Shown: positions 1 through 14,649, counted from the stretch's first letter. The stretch is 64,000 bases of DNA from Stichopus chloronotus (GCA_021234535.1 CM037833.1:744001-808000), one strand, 5' to 3'. Program-made: numbers and translations. The notes: generated from the letters alone by a model not told the origin.

Positions 1-2480
1 AGTTAACTTGCATGGCTTAGTGACCTCTTGATGTTACCGAAAGTTTAACTTAACCCCGCGGCATTCAGGCGGGTGCTGGTATATGCAAACAAAGGACTCG
101 TTGATTGTCTGGAAACATGAGCAATAACAAATGTATTATAGGGTCTCTCAGTGAATGTTAATCTTTGTCAACGATGGGCATCTTATGATATACCCCTAGA
201 TAGCCTGAACAATTGACCTTCGCAGTCTGTGCACCAACCCCTCCCTTCACCGCGTCACTCTTATGCCCCCCCTATAAAAAACACTATCTTAGGGCAAAAT
301 TTCTGTTAAAACTTTTTTATCCTCCTTGAGGTATACCTACCTCAAACTCAATGTGACCTACATAGACACCTGCTAATCCCTCTCTTTAAAGCTACTTATC
401 CTCTTTATTCCCCTTCGGATGTCCATTCTCCTTCGAATGTCCATTCACCCGAGTTTGCGGTTGGCTTGCATAAAGTATCTCTACCTTTGGGGTGTCATGT
501 GTTGCAAATCTTGCTTTTTCAATTCCTTGGGGATGTTTAAGATGCAGCCGTCTGGCACATTGGTGGAGCTAGCAGTGTTAGTGGATCGAGGGACAAAATG
601 GGTTTTTAGGGGGGATGCATGTATAGAAATACCCATGCTCTTCAACCTCCGTAGTAAGCAGTGAGTACAAAGAAAAAAAATAGTGGATGAACGGGAGGGG
701 GAAGCGGGTACCAGCAGGACTATCGAAACGGAACTCATAAGCGTACGCGAAAGCTGTCGGAATGTTGCACGCTTTCAAAGATTTTTCAAGGAGGGACAAG
801 AAAACCAATTTGACTTGATCTTCAGAATCCAAGGTAATACTGAAAACACCATTTTCTGGAACTTGCTTCCTGAGTCTAGGAAGGAAGGTCTCTGCCAGTC
901 TAGGGGTATTGTATGTATTTTTATTTACCTGGTATGCTCTACTCCAAACGATGCTGTCTCTTCTCTTAGATAGTTTTCGAAATATTTTCAGTTCACGACT
1001 CATAGAAAAAAATGGTTGAGACAAATACAACAGGGACATACTGTGTGTTTCATACTGTACCACACTCGTTGATGTCTCCTCACCCATGTCCAACGCCAAC
1101 TAAGGAGACAAATTTAAATACTCTTATAATGTCCCACTCCCAGTCTTTATATGTGGCTCTGCTCGTGACTTTCAAACATTCACTGTCTACACGCCACGAA
1201 AGTGCTCCAAGAATATTAGAAAGAAGATACATAATATAAGATTCCAGCATCATCTCAGCTTATCTGATATGTATCAGCATTTTCATAGGTATCCTTTTGC
1301 TGACATTAATTTGAGAAATTTGAGCAAACATGAGATGCTTGTTTCAAGACTGTGCAGGTAAAGCTTATGGCACCCATATGAAGTGCTGTTTCTGGCCATC
1401 TGGGGGTTTGGAAGTCAAAAGTTTTTTGTACTTTCCCCGCCAAAAAGTGGAATAGATAGTCCTGCCGACAATAATGACCCCATCGCAGTATCTTTTAAGA
1501 GTAGTGTGTCTTTCTGTTAAGCAGCCGCCCTAGTCATTTTTGTACCTTCTTACCGAAACTGCTTGCTCCGCCACTGGAAAGAACGATGGCCTTCTTTCAA
1601 GAACAATTTGTTCACCCAAACTTTGAAAACTCAAATGATGTATCTTCCGAAACTCGTCTTTCGCTTATTTCTTTAAGAATATGAATTAAGATTTTTTTTA
1701 TTAATTAGGAACGAATGGCTTTAGAATAACTAAATCTATTTTCTTTGAATGTCGTGTTCGTGAATTGAAAACCCCTTATTTCCCTTTAAGGTTACTGCTA
1801 TGAATACAACAAATGCAGACAATCGTTTCTCTCGTCCAGATATGAGAACAAGTCGTCACCGGAGTTTTCTATCGGCAATTATGTGTGAATATATCTTGAC
1901 AAAACCAAAGCAATCACTGACACCCAATGAGCTTCTCAAAGTCTGTTTTCTGAAGATTAATTTTATAAAGTTTCGAAATTCGCATCAATTGAAATGACAC
2001 GAAACTCATCTTGCGCATGTTTCAAGAAGATGAAGACTTTACAGATGTTTATTAATGCAAAGGAATGGTTTGACAATTACTTAAGATGCATTTCTTCTTT
2101 ACCATGCCTGTGTATGGACAACGCCCTATTTCTCTTTAAGAGCACTGTTATGAATACGATAGTTTTCAGTAAATGTATATAATAGCGACTCTTCTATTTT
2201 TTTTTAATCTAAATATAGATACAAGTCATTGCAGTTTTCTATCTGTGGTTAAGTATTAAAATATTACCACCAACACACATTGACCTTTGATACCATATGT
2301 GTTTGCTTAGAGTCTAGTTCTGTCAAGTCATGCAAGATAGGTTAGCTATTCATTTGTAGTCTACAATAGTTAAAGTCTTGTATCCGATACATGAGATACA
2401 TGAGTTTGTGCTTGGCCTACTTCGTCTATGTTCCTTGGACTGTTTGAACACTATTGATAATAACTGCAATATGATGTTAA
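1..2480. other. Gene-free AT-rich stretch
   Basis: No recognisable gene. The longest open frame in the window (minus strand, 578-1099, 173 codons) lies here. It matches no family I know and no splice sites or regulatory context support it. A second minus-strand frame at 481-738 overlaps its 3' part, so this may be one frameshifted, decayed mobile-element frame. Segments around 1780-1890 and 2120-2250 are weakly similar to each other, suggesting an old local duplication. The rest shows only homopolymers. Confidence 0.5.
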
Positions 2481-2733
2481 AGGCTGTATTGCATCACCCT
2501 AAGCTACATTTTTACCTCCCTGAAAGGAAAATTCTCAACTGGTTCTAAGTTACAGTACTCTTAGATTGCCAGCAAATTCGAAAGATGCAGAGCAGCTCGT
2601 ATTACACAGCGTACACAGGGATCCATTGTTTTGATGACACACGTGGAGGAATGTAAGACAGGCTGAGGGAGGGACTAGAGGTAGGTGGTTGGGAGAATTC
2701 AAACTGTCTGGGGTGATGCGATACAGCCTTTAA
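2477..2733. mobile_element. 249-bp MITE, copy A, flanked by TTAA
   Basis: The element body is 2481-2729. Its ends are inverted repeats: the left end reads AGGCTGTATTGCATCACCC and the right end is its reverse complement with one T/C difference. TTAA lies immediately outside both ends (2477-2480 and 2730-2733). A second copy of identical length lies at 24596-24844. There is no coding capacity. TTAA duplication is the hallmark of piggyBac-type transposition, so this is best described as a non-autonomous piggyBac-like MITE. The superfamily assignment is inference. Because the termini begin with A/T, a shorter TA duplication (Tc1/mariner type) is formally possible from this copy alone. Confidence 0.8.
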
Positions 2734-5182
2734 GGTTGTGGGAACACTCTCACATAGTCAAACATATAGAGTATCTTATGTTAAATAACAAACAAACGTT
2801 TCCTTCAATATTAAACTTCTTTCCTATGGACTACATCTAATCAAAACAATTTTAATTAATAATGGGGGGGGGGGAGTTATGAAGTTGGGGAGCAAGTAAT
2901 GTACTGCTTGTGTTCATTGTCTTTCATAATTTTCTTCTTCTATATCATTAAACATACTCACCTTATTGTTACTCCATATCTCATTCTTGGTGTTAAATTT
3001 TGTCGTCACCTTGGGGGAGGGGTATGCGTATGCATGTGGTCGTACTTCCATCAGTAATTGAAAAAAAACTATTAATTACGACCGGAATTATTATAAGTTG
3101 GAATGACGTTCTTGATTGAGGTAAAAGTTTTATTAATTCACTGTGAATTAAATTAGTATCAGTTAACTTGAAAAAGCGATCCTCCAACATAGCTTGTTGC
3201 TATAGCATAGATTGTTAGAGTTGTAGACACATTTTTCTGAACTTTATTTTCCCTTAATTGCCTTAAACATGAGTCATGAAGAAGCAGCTGCTGATCAACT
3301 TTAACACCTTAATTTTAAGGTGTTATGAATGGTTTGTTTATCAGATATTTAACGATTGAAGCATTTTTTTTTTACGACTGAGCAGTGGAAGAGATCCGCG
3401 TCTTTTACTTACAACGTTAGAATTGGTCATAAACACACATTCGATGTGTATTTACTCCACAGATAATAAAGATCGGTGGAAAAAATGAAAAATACGTATG
3501 CTGTCCTTTATCGTTAAACTTTCGTGTTTTTTTTTTTGTTTTGTTACGGGGGAGGGTTACTTTACAGTGTGTTTTTATGTTATTTGTTTTCAAGAGATGT
3601 GACTGTTGTTTAATTTAGACATGTGACCTAAAAGCTATTTCGAATTACACTTTGAATGTGTCTCTCCACTACACAAGTGCGTACCGGCTTTCTGCAGGGT
3701 GACGTGTACTTGTCCTGGATTGACAGCTCACGGTGGAAATACTCGATACTTGTCGTGTACTTTGTAAATCTACAACCCCCCCCCTCCATGTGGCATGATG
3801 TATGTCTTTCATTTCGTTGCATTACGTAATGACTTGTGAAACTCACTGACTGATAAAGCTTACACGAGGGCGGCTTAAATTATGCTAGGAATGAAAGAGA
3901 TCATATGGTCACTCATCAAACACATACATTAAACATGAACTCCATACATTTCTTACGTTCATAAAACATTGCCCTGGACTTTAGAGTGTCTTGGTGCTAG
4001 TTGCGTTCCCCGGACTATTTGACAGGAACGGGAAGAAGGCAAACGTTATCTATTGACTGATTGGCAAATCGGATGAGCACGCAGATAATGGGAAGGGAAG
4101 CTTGGGATATGATCGTAAGTTTTACTCCCCATCCCAAAAGCGAAAATATTTTCCTGAGAATCATTTATCTAAATTATAATAACTACACAAGGGCGGACTA
4201 AAAGTTTCATTGATTTTCCTATGATGCTATAAGCGGAGCGACACAGTTGACACCTATTGCACGAGAAAAAAAAAACAAAAAACATCATAATAATATTTGC
4301 GAGAAATGGCACTTCGTGAGCTCATTTTCAGATTTCAATCAAGAAGTGGTGCCCTAAGTCAAGATTTTTATTCCACAAATTGCCATAAACTTTTCTCCAT
4401 TTGGGCACAGAGTACGAGCATGTTGATCCAAGCTCAGCGACAATGTTGGTTGACTCAGAACGTACAAGAAAATTATGGCTCTTGAGGGTAGGGCAAACTG
4501 AAGAATGAAGAAATAGGGAGGAGGTTGATTTACGCCACCAGTTAGCGCAAATCGCACTAGAATTTTTTTTTTTTTTTACATATCCTAAGGTGACGGGTAC
4601 TTCCCGAGCGTTCTGTACTTGATGTACCCAGTTTTGACCAAGGAAAAATTAAGGGGTTGCAAATCTTTCAAATGATCAGATCAAAGATATTTTGCTATCC
4701 CTGGGATAATTTTAATAAGGTGTCATGACCAGCCTTTGGTATTATGGGGAGAGCTGAATAAAGCATGCGGTTTAAAAGAAGGAAGGGGCAAACAGTAATT
4801 ACACAAGAAAAGTGCCACCAATTGTTGGCCTCGCAGCATGATGAGAAAATGTTTCAGAGTAACATGCCACTCAGGTTGCAGGAAATTACACTTCCCTGTC
4901 TCTCTGGACAATTTGGAAAAAAAAAAAAATGGGAAAAAGGTAACGGTAAAGGCAATGTTAAGGAGAGTCCAAATTAAAGAGTTTATATGTAATATAATAT
5001 CAGAAAACACTGTCATATGTGACAAATGTATTGGCAGATTAACAAATATATTAAAAAAATACCGACGTAGAAATATACCAACACACCGCGGAACTTGAGC
5101 CCGGATTAAACTGAATGTGTATACGCAGATTTTAAAGGGAGGGGGGAGCATCTGACATTCTGTCCACGACCTCTCTATGATT
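2734..5182. other. Gene-free stretch with small hairpins and homopolymers
   Basis: No coding segment is supportable. It contains a G-run near 2864-2875, a perfect 10-bp-arm hairpin around 3302-3326 (TAACACCTTA ... TAAGGTGTTA), a C-run near 3776-3784 and several poly-A/T runs. Open frames are short and lack splice context or domain signature. Confidence 0.5.
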
Positions 5183-5942
5183 ATTGAACATGTGCCCTTA
5201 TCTCCTCATCGAAACCCATGACATGAAGAAAACCAACTAACGTGTAAGTCTTACAGAAAGTGGAAAGGTTTCTTAAAAAATGTCAAAACGGTAGGATATC
5301 TCCTGTACATTGAACATGTGCCCTTATCTCCTCATCGAAACCCATGACATGAAGAAAACCAACTAACGTGTAGGCTTATAAACTCATTTAAATTTGAACC
5401 TTGCAAAATCAATTGTAAATTTAAGATTGAAGAAAGAAATGAACATTGGCTATTGCTTCTTTTTATTACATACCTTCCAGGGATTCAACGTAGAACCAAA
5501 CTGAAAATCAGAGTTATTAAATTCAGAACAATGTGCATAAAAATACTATCAAAAATTTTTTAAGTCCTACAGAAAGTGGAAAGGTTTCTTAAAAAATGTC
5601 AAAACGGTAGGATATCTCCTGTACATTGAACATGTGCCCTTATCTCCTCATCGAAACCCATGACATGAAGAAAACCAACTAACGTGTAGGCTTATAAACT
5701 CATTTAAATTTGAACCTTGCAAAATCAATTGTAAATTTAATATTCAAGAAAGAAATGAACATTAGCTATTGCTTCTTTTTATTACATACCTTCCAGGGAT
5801 TCAACGTAGAACCAAACTGAAAATCAGAGTTATTAAATTCAGAACAATGTGCATAAAAATACTATCCAAAAAAATTTAAGTCTTACAGAAAGTGGAAAGG
5901 TTTCTTAAAAATGTCAAAACGGTAGGATATCTCCTGTACATG
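5183..5942. repeat. Three-unit tandem repeat, ~316-bp unit
   Basis: Units start at 5183, 5309 and 5625, each with the sequence ATTGAACATGTGCCC. Units two and three are 316-318 bp and nearly identical. Unit one is only 126 bp: it has the start and end of the unit but lacks about 190 bp of its middle. Each unit ends with a segment containing AAGTGGAAAGGTTTCTTAAA. The near identity points to a recent duplication followed by deletion in unit one. No reading frame is maintained across units. Confidence 0.9.
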
Positions 5943-8900
5943 GTATGAAATTTTAATATCATCGTTAAACACCTATTTAAGTTTGTAAAATAAAGCTCAA
6001 TCGATACTACCTGTTCATAACAGGGTGTACAGATTGGCCTTGATTTATCAACAGAAGATGTCCCTAGAAAAGCTACGCACCCTCATACACTCACTATTCA
6101 GCATTAATAAAATGATCCTGATGATGAATTTGAAAGTTACTCTATCACATTTTACTGGCATATTTTTGAAAGAAAAGTCAGTGAGGTTTACTTCAGACTG
6201 ACTGATTGTAAATATTTTCTCTGGTGATATTATCTTGTGCTACGACACCTATGAGATTAAAATGATAAAAAAAATGGCTGACAATGGAGCGTTAAAATGT
6301 ACTCTTCATGAAGCAGTACAATTAATAGTTATAACACTCAGTGTCATTAATGAACAATGATGAAAAATATAAATAGTTACTAGTATTTACATTGATTATA
6401 AGTAATTAGTTGAATTTACATTAATTAATCATTCTTGCGTTTTGGAGTCATCATAGGGTTTACCAGGCTAATCTGTTGTTACAGTCTTCTTGGTTGAGTT
6501 CCTTTTTCGTGGAAGACAGAAACGTGCGATTTGTTTGACACAAAAGTAGACATGATGGGAGCAGTGTTGATACTTCCGTTGTTGGTGAATTATGTTGCTT
6601 GCATCGTTTCAAACTAACTATCATTGAAATAATTTGAATTGGAATAGGACATTCGCTGTTAGACTTTCACGTACATAGCACTCTAATACACGACTGTATG
6701 AAACATTACTTAGGAAACTTTCTTATGTTCTGAGAATATGAATTTCAGTGGTACATCTCTCAATAGTTCAATTGGAGCCTTTACGAAAAAATCAAATCAA
6801 ATTCGAAAAAGAGTCAATGTGTATGAAAAATGGTAATAATATTATAATAATTACACTTGTTCTTTATTTTTTATAAATGCTCGGCAAGTATTTTTTGGGC
6901 TGAACACATAGGCGTACAGCCCCCTAGGAATTTGTTTGCAAGTATTTTTTTTCGTGAATTTGTTGGTTTGCTGATTAGCAGGATTCCTTGTAATACAAGG
7001 GAACTTCAGGCCAAAGGTCTCGCGGACAGTGTTTCAAAATCCTCAGCTAAATTGAAAAAAAAAAAAAAAAACATGTTGGTTACGGCGGGGGTGAACGTAA
7101 TTAGCATGTGAACAGACATTACAAAGAAACTGCACAAGGTCTGATGATTGGGAGTACATATCGTCTATACATCACTGACATGAGGCGCCCGCCTAGCTTA
7201 TGTTTAGCGAGGGTGTGGTTCTGACTTTATGGCGTAGCCCTTTTGGCTGCATGATTCGAGCAAGGCTATCTAATGCAGCACCACACCATCCATAAGTGCG
7301 GAACGTTCCAGAAACCGTTTGGCCTTGCAAATCCCCCAAATGACCGGAAACGGCACTTTCCCGGTATCCTTGGCCAGAGGTGTCCCAAACGTTTTAAGAA
7401 ATTTTTCAATTACCACGATAGCCTAAGGTGGAGTCCATTGCAATATTTTGCTTATTTTTATGTCATAAAAAGTGCTTGTTAGAATATAAAAAAAAGGTCC
7501 ATCTGGTATTCATATTTTACGACTACGGTCGCTCCTACACTGAAACTTGAGAAATCCAACTGCGATATAAGATTTCCTTACATTTCTTCTTCAATTCAAA
7601 TTTGACCTTAATCACAATCTGGTACAATATTATTTGGCATCGCTTTATGTAATGAAACGTGTCAGATTGAGTTTTGAAAAATTCCAACTGGTATTTCAAA
7701 TTCTCGATTTATTGTAGCAATGATATTTTTGTCGGCCCTGATTCTAATCAAATTAAAAGAGCTGAATAGTTTATTACCGTGACTATTTAAGATTACGTAA
7801 CTTGAAGCTCCTTCTTGATCCCATTCGGGGTCGTGGTTTCCTCACCGGATGACGTGAAACCAAAGTGGACATCCAACAAACTTTCCATCAAGACGACTAT
7901 ATTTAGAAGTTCTTTCCCCAGATTTAATTCTTTTATGCGCTATATCTGCACGAGAAAACTCAAGAGTGCCAACTTATCTCCAATATTAACATGGGTGTCA
8001 TGTAAATTGCACAAATTCCGTAACACGGCGTTCCATATCTTAATCTTCTTTGCGAACGACGACTTTGCGGAAATCCTTTAGTTGCTTGTCATGTATAATA
8101 TTCCTACCGCTGAAAGGAAAATAAGAATGTTTTGATATGACAAAGAAACATTTGTGTTATTAAAGGACCATAAACAACATAACACACCATGCCTTGTTTT
8201 CTTGCTTGACGTGCCCACCAATAAATGTTAGCAAAGACATGGTGACGGTTGTATTATTTTACGGTATTAAAAAAATAATCCTTGCTTTATAAAATAAGAC
8301 GTTCCAACGGTATTGGTAATTATTGTAAGGAACATATCACGTCTTTATTAAGTGCAACACATATAATATTTTGTTTTCTCACCCTTACTTTTCATACTGA
8401 GGTTCAGGTCATACAAGTCCCACATCATTGCTTCATTACAAACTGCATGTGTCATACATGTATAGTTAATCTTTTACTATATAAAAGTCTGAAGTGGTGT
8501 GTTGCCATTTTTCTTTATGTTGTATTGTATTCATCATATCTGAGTATACTAAAACAAACAAAGTTGTCATAAACAGGTATCGGCTTCTATTCTTTGTGGT
8601 TTCCTCGCGCTGCATTCAATAAGAAAAGACACAATTTTCACAAGTAATGTCAGCGTATCAAATGAAGAGAGTTGAGGTGTTACTTACATGGACAATGTGA
8701 CTAGGAAACTACAATAGGAGGAATGGAATGGAGGAAATATAATGTGGGTTCTGTGGCACTTTATTCTTCATTACATTTGTCCAACCTTGAAATGTTTGAC
8801 AAATTGTTGCACTAAGAAGTTGGATTTTTTCTCTCATTATTATTTATCTCTGTGACATGAACCACTACGTCACTAATAAGTTAATGATATTAAAAAAAAA

Positions 8901-11900
8901 AAAAAAATAGAGATTTCTCGGCAACAGAGCTACAAATATCGGCAATGAGGTCCACTGATGTTTGCAATAAGGTTGCAAAGGAGATATTGTAGTGCATTAA
9001 CTACATTGTTTATGGAGCTATAGCCTATTCAAGACTGTCTTTGTTCGCTGCGATCTCAACAATTTCTTCTATTTTTGAGAATTTTGAAACTACAAAATGC
9101 AAATTTCAAAATCACGCCCCCCCCCCCTTCAAACATACACACACACACCTGCTGTGTACGACCTTGTTAAATTAGAACATAAAGCTCTTGTGTTACTTTA
9201 GAAATGATGCAGTTTGAACATGAAATTGACTTTTCTTCTTCCGCTTGGTCACATTTTTTCCGTCGAGAAACCCTCATGTATGTGTGCGACTAGACGAAGG
9301 ATTGTGATACTCATAAAAGCTTTCAACTTAATATCAGTGACGTAAAGTGTTTACTTAACTAAAATGAAAAAAAAAAATCACATCGGTTGCTGTAATTGTT
9401 GAGAGAATTTATATCTTGACTTGAATGATTCTATGATAGAATCGATTATCATACAAAGTTAACGGGAACTCATACCCGATGCTTTTCTGTTATTGGTTAA
9501 TTCTTAAATAAAAAAAAAATCCGTGTTTTTTAAAAGACATGTTAAAACACAAAGTGTATTACACAAAGTGAACTGCCAGGTGCAGTGAAGTTGTGCTCGG
9601 ATACGATTCCAAAACAGCTGCTCTGATATTTGAGATCATGTTTTGTTATTCGGGAGCATAAGGAGCATGCTCGGAAGAGCTGTAATGAACTGACCAACAC
9701 TAATGACTCATTCATATGACACATATACTCATGTTAAACTCTTCTAAGTCTGACACCGTGTTTAGTTGTCATGTGTAGTTCCGACTGCACACTTGTTAGT
9801 AACTACTGTTAGAGAAAAGGAGGCCGTAGTAACAAAGTACCTGCCACGATATTGTTGTATAGTGAGAAATTTTGTGAAGAGGAAAAGTTTGAATGTTTAA
9901 CTAAATCAGGTCATCACGCCAACCGATCTGTGTTCGATGATAAATATCGAAATCTATTGTATACATAATAAGATAGAATGAACCGTACGTTTTTGTTTAT
10001 AAACAAAAGCACTTGTTTAAATTCTCACCTTAAGCTGAAGAAGATTTAAAATTAGAAACAACCCAAGTGAACTCAGAACCTCTTACCTCCCACCGACCAG
10101 TCCTTAAATCCAGACTGACCCTTTCAGAGTGTTCGTTGTAACAATACACTAATAAAATAAAGAGAAAATGCACATTTTTTACTAAATTATCAAATACGTG
10201 AAATCTACATAAAGCTTGACCTTTAATATTTCAATTTAACACTTATCAACGAATCATAAGAAGATTTTTATATACTTGAAGATTAGAAACTCAGACACTC
10301 AAATATCAATTGTTGTATATCACCTAATGAAGAAAATACGAAATCAAGTAAATATGGACATTGTCAAAGAAATCAGAGTCAAGATGAAATAAGTATTAAT
10401 TTAATGAATTATAAATGTTATTATGTTGAAAAGAGTAATGTTCATTAGATACTCCGACCTATGTGTAATGTACGGTATACAATTGCAGACATTAGTCATT
10501 GCGTATATCTGTCATAATAGTCTCAAGTCTTAAAAATATCGTCATTCACTTGAAACATGACAACCAACTTCATTGCAGTAAGAATCATATTATGGATCAG
10601 TTTTTTTTATTTTTTTAATGTAGGTACGAATAATACTACTGATACCTTCTCCGAGTTTATCCACCATTTATTTTTTCTAATCAGAATACACAGTTTACGT
10701 GGGACATATTTACTCTTTTTTGTATGGAAAATGAGTTGAACTAAGAACAGAAGGTGGATCCAGCAGGTGGGCTTAAGACAATAGGAATTTACATTTTCCA
10801 TTCCTAATCGCTAAACGTATTCTAATCGCTTAACTTTTCCTGATTTTTCTATTTGTTGTATGCATGGTTGAGATATTGCACTCCATCAAGTTTCTTTCTT
10901 CGCTAAACATGACAAGTGATAGTTCACCTTACCTCTTGTGATATTCAACTGAGACTAGTAGGTGGATAATAAAAATCAAATTAACATTATTTGGATAGAT
11001 TATAATTAAGAAACTTGATTCCCAGGAAGAAAAAAAATCAACGTATGAGACTTAATTTCCATGAACATCATATCTCCCCTCGGTCAGCATGTTCATCGAA
11101 TTGGTCAACAAGTCAATTATTGGCGTTTGCCTGATTTCCGCCCACGTTCCCCTTCTTGTCGATTAATTCTAGAAACTTTATTTTGACACCGGAAACAACT
11201 TTTACTCTAACATTCTTCATTCAAATTATGTTATCCATATCATTGACTACGGATTTACTCTTATCCTTTGACATGTAGATTTTTTTTTGGTTTGAGTGAG
11301 GGGGGGGGGGGAGACTACGTGACGATCGAATAATCTTATAATTGTTGCTCTTTATCAAAACAAAACTGTGCCCTTGATAGTTGAATTTAATGCAAACTGT
11401 TCGTCATAAAGTGACTAGATTTTTTTACTCGCAATATCAAAACAAAAATAAAGTATAACACTATATAAGCAATTGTTTTAAGAGCGAATAGCGAAGTATA
11501 GCAGACGTGTTTCAGACTCTTGACAGTCTTTCCTTTGTATGACTGAGAACCCTTTCAACTTAACCTTAAAAAAAATACTTAAGAAGAAACTATTAAATAT
11601 GCGTAAGAATTATGGTATGCTTTTTAGGACAGTTTATGAATTATTACGTTGTAAACACAACATTTCTGACGGTTTGCATAACAAAACGACTGTAAAACAT
11701 GAATAGCACCCTTTTCACAGTTTTTGTGAACGGCTGTTTCGTATGAAATCTCAGCACATCACTGTCGGTGTTCTGAAATGTTTGAAATACACTGTAGTGA
11801 ACTTTGGCTCCATTTTTTTTTTTTTTTCTGATAGCGGGATGAAGCATTGAAACTCGGTTGTTTATATTTCAACTCAGGAGGTTAAAACTGCATGATTACC

Positions 11901-12504
11901 AACTCGTTTGTTTTATATCCCAATAAAAAGAAAGATAACATTATATAACATATCACATTTATCTCCATAATGTGCTCGAGTGTGTGTGCCGTACTGCTGC
12001 CGTGTTGTACACATGAGAGTCGACTACTATACTGTACGTGTCCACTGTCAGTTCTACCAGACAGGGTCGCAAAAATTGGCGAATATGTGTTATCGTGATC
12101 GTGTTTTTTTTTTTTTCAAAATTGTCATTTGCACTAGGCGTATAGATAATGATGTAATAAGCGTACTGTTGCTGTCTTTTCAAACGTTTGCATGTATCGT
12201 GTCATGATAGAGTAGAGGTTTACTGGAACTAAGCCAAGTGAAGCAAAGATGTAACTATTAGTCTAGGCTAACCCGACTAGAGTCTGAGTAGCGTACGAAC
12301 TCGTAGTGTTCCTTGTAGTATACTGAATTGTATGCATAAACTTGTACGTTTTTTTAACGTAAGTTATTGGGATGTTGGCGCTCCGTTTACGACCTTAATA
12401 TACTAGTACTACGCTTATCAGCTTATCATAAACAGTTAATTGGTTCAAAGATATGTCATTTCCTTTATTGGGGGATTCCAGTTCAATATCGTTCACCTAG
12501 CTCG
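5943..12504. other. Long gene-free AT-rich stretch
   Basis: I see no exon with both splice sites and a sustained frame, no RNA gene and no transposon terminus. Open frames of 60-96 codons occur at chance density for this base composition. Poly-C near 9117-9127, poly-G near 11299-11310 and many A/T runs are present. Confidence 0.5.
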
Positions 12505-13015
12505 AATGACACACGAATGACATCGAGCAGTACCTAGGCAGAAAAATATTTTTCTCTTGACGACTGGCAATGTTATTGCAGTACAGAAATCTCCTAATCA
12601 CGCCACAACTGTAGCAGACAACAGATAGGCCTACCATATTGCGTTTACATTCTAATCATCTTTTAATCCAATGCAAATCTCAAGTATGATACAAAAGATT
12701 ACTGGGTAAACTTGTCGGCTGATCACATGACTTCAAAGCGTTGCACCTCCTTCTAATAACGCTTCCCTGGTTCAATCGTGACACAGACATCAACGTTCAA
12801 TGTTTTATCTCGGATTTAACTCTACGTCACAACACTTTCAGGTGTGATTTGTTGCTGTCAGTGTATATATTTTCAATCCTTATATTACATGAGTACAGTA
12901 CATGTTTTTTTTTTGGAAAAAAAAAAACAATTTCACCTCAAATGTGTTATAACCAGATTATCTTGAGACATATTTGAGCATTTCATGCAAAATTTTGCAA
13001 CAATAGAATGGGTGT
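12505..13015. repeat. Dispersed repeat family D, copy 1
   Basis: About 510 bp aligns collinearly with 14935-15395. Shared stretches include GGCAGAAAAAT followed by TTTTTCTC, CATGACTTCAAAGCGTTG, and TTCAGGTGTGATT. The 3' part (12915-13015) also matches the ~158-bp unit tandemly repeated at 52983-53510, sharing TTTGAGCATTT and ATGCAAAATTTTGCAA. No coding. Confidence 0.75.
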
Positions 13016-13479
13016 CACAAAGTCAGTGGTATATGAACAAACGTCACATCTATTTGATTTGTACTTTGGGGGTTCCTTTTGCATAATAATGGCATACTTT
13101 TTTCACTCAGATCTGCCTGAAAGTCAAGGATAATAGTCATTATGTGTAGTTCTTTAATGCCAGACACCAAGTCATCACTGTGAACAATTTCAATAAACAA
13201 CACATATACATTGGCTGACTACCAACATTTTGTTTCCTTTTTCATTCCTTTTCTTCGGTGTGTGTTTCAATACCAGCGTTCGAGGTAATAGTACGTAAAT
13301 TGTAGCATTCAAAATCTCTTACAGTAGTTTCCTGGTAGACAAGATACATTGGACCTAAGATGTTACCTCCTCAATGACTGGATTTTTTTAGCACATTTAG
13401 TGCAAAGCTCTACAGCTGACTGTGTTTGCTGACCGGCCCAAGCAATTTCTGTCGCACTTCTGATGCACACGCTGCGCGA

Positions 13480-14010
13480 TTTCTCTGTACACATACATAC
13501 ATAATAACTCGCGCCTAATATGTTACATGCACGATGTCAGTACATTCTAGAGCTACATGAGTCGTATACCCTTTACATAGTAATTAATAGAGACGGTATC
13601 AGATGTTTTTTGAAACCAACAAGACCAAGATATGCAACTGGATTACCTGCTTGTTTGCCACCGTTGTTTACTTTTTCAGTTAGTGCATTAGGAAAATAAA
13701 ATTTTAGGTGCATTAAACTGACTCATGGTTCACTCTACTAGATATGTTAAATATTTCGTAAGTAATCCTCGCCAACCCCCCCCCCCCCCACACACACACA
13801 TGTTAATTTTTCTGTGAATGCTGCACGTAGTCAATTTGACATGCATTGACACATATTACACAACGAAAGTGAAAGAATCAAAGAAACGAAAGAGAAAAAA
13901 AAAAACAGAGTTTTTACTCAAAAAATGTCAAATTCGATGTGAATGTTATGAAGATATTTCAAGGAAATCTTACCACAAAGAACATATTAAAGTGATTGCG
14001 TGTGTACTGA
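13480..14010. repeat. Dispersed repeat family E, copy 1
   Basis: This aligns in the same orientation with segments at 14650-14810 (partial), 23190-24305 and 25885-26525. Shared landmarks are a region ending CACTCTACTAGATATGTTAAAT, a poly-C plus CA tract, then GTGAAAGAATCAAAGAAAC and a segment with ATTACCACAAAGAACAT. The poly-C/CA tract differs in length in each copy. No protein is evident. Confidence 0.75.
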
Positions 14011-14649
14011 AAAACCAAAAAGATAAGATTATGTTTGATCTTAACTTTTTCCTTATTATTAAATGTACACGCGAGGTTGTACATGAACGGACTTTGTCTT
14101 TCAACGAAGGAAAATGACAGTAACTACTTCGAAAAGCAACAGGATTGGCATAAAAACAGTAAAAAGCAGAAATCATATTTGAAAGTTAACTGTTCTTACT
14201 GTAACCGCCTACATAATGAATACGCAACAGTACAGGTCTCACTAGTGTATCAAAAACATACTACTCAAGTCGTCGCTTCTTGGTAGGTATCGGGAATTGT
14301 AGTATTTGGTAAAAGAAAACACTGTACTTACAAATAACCTTCGAACTGAGCGCAACCTTGCCCGCGGCGTCAGTGATCCTGAGTTGTTAGCTGAATATTC
14401 AATACTAGTACACTTCCCATTGGCTTGTTCAAAGAAGCACACAGTTGATTTGAATGAAAACGGTCAACCACTACATTATCGTATTCTACACTTTCTTTCG
14501 TTATGTTAGGATAATTTGAAATCATATGGCAACATTAACCAACTGAAACCTATTTATTTTCCCAGATTGTCTGAATAGTGTAATTAAAAGCTTCACCAAA
14601 CTTTTGGAGATGAAATTTCAACGCTTTTACTTTTTGCCTACGCACGTAG

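Noticed and set aside
578..1099. The 173-codon minus-strand frame as a gene
   Set aside because: No known domain, no splice or promoter context, and an overlapping frame of similar quality. It may be a decayed element but cannot be supported as a gene.
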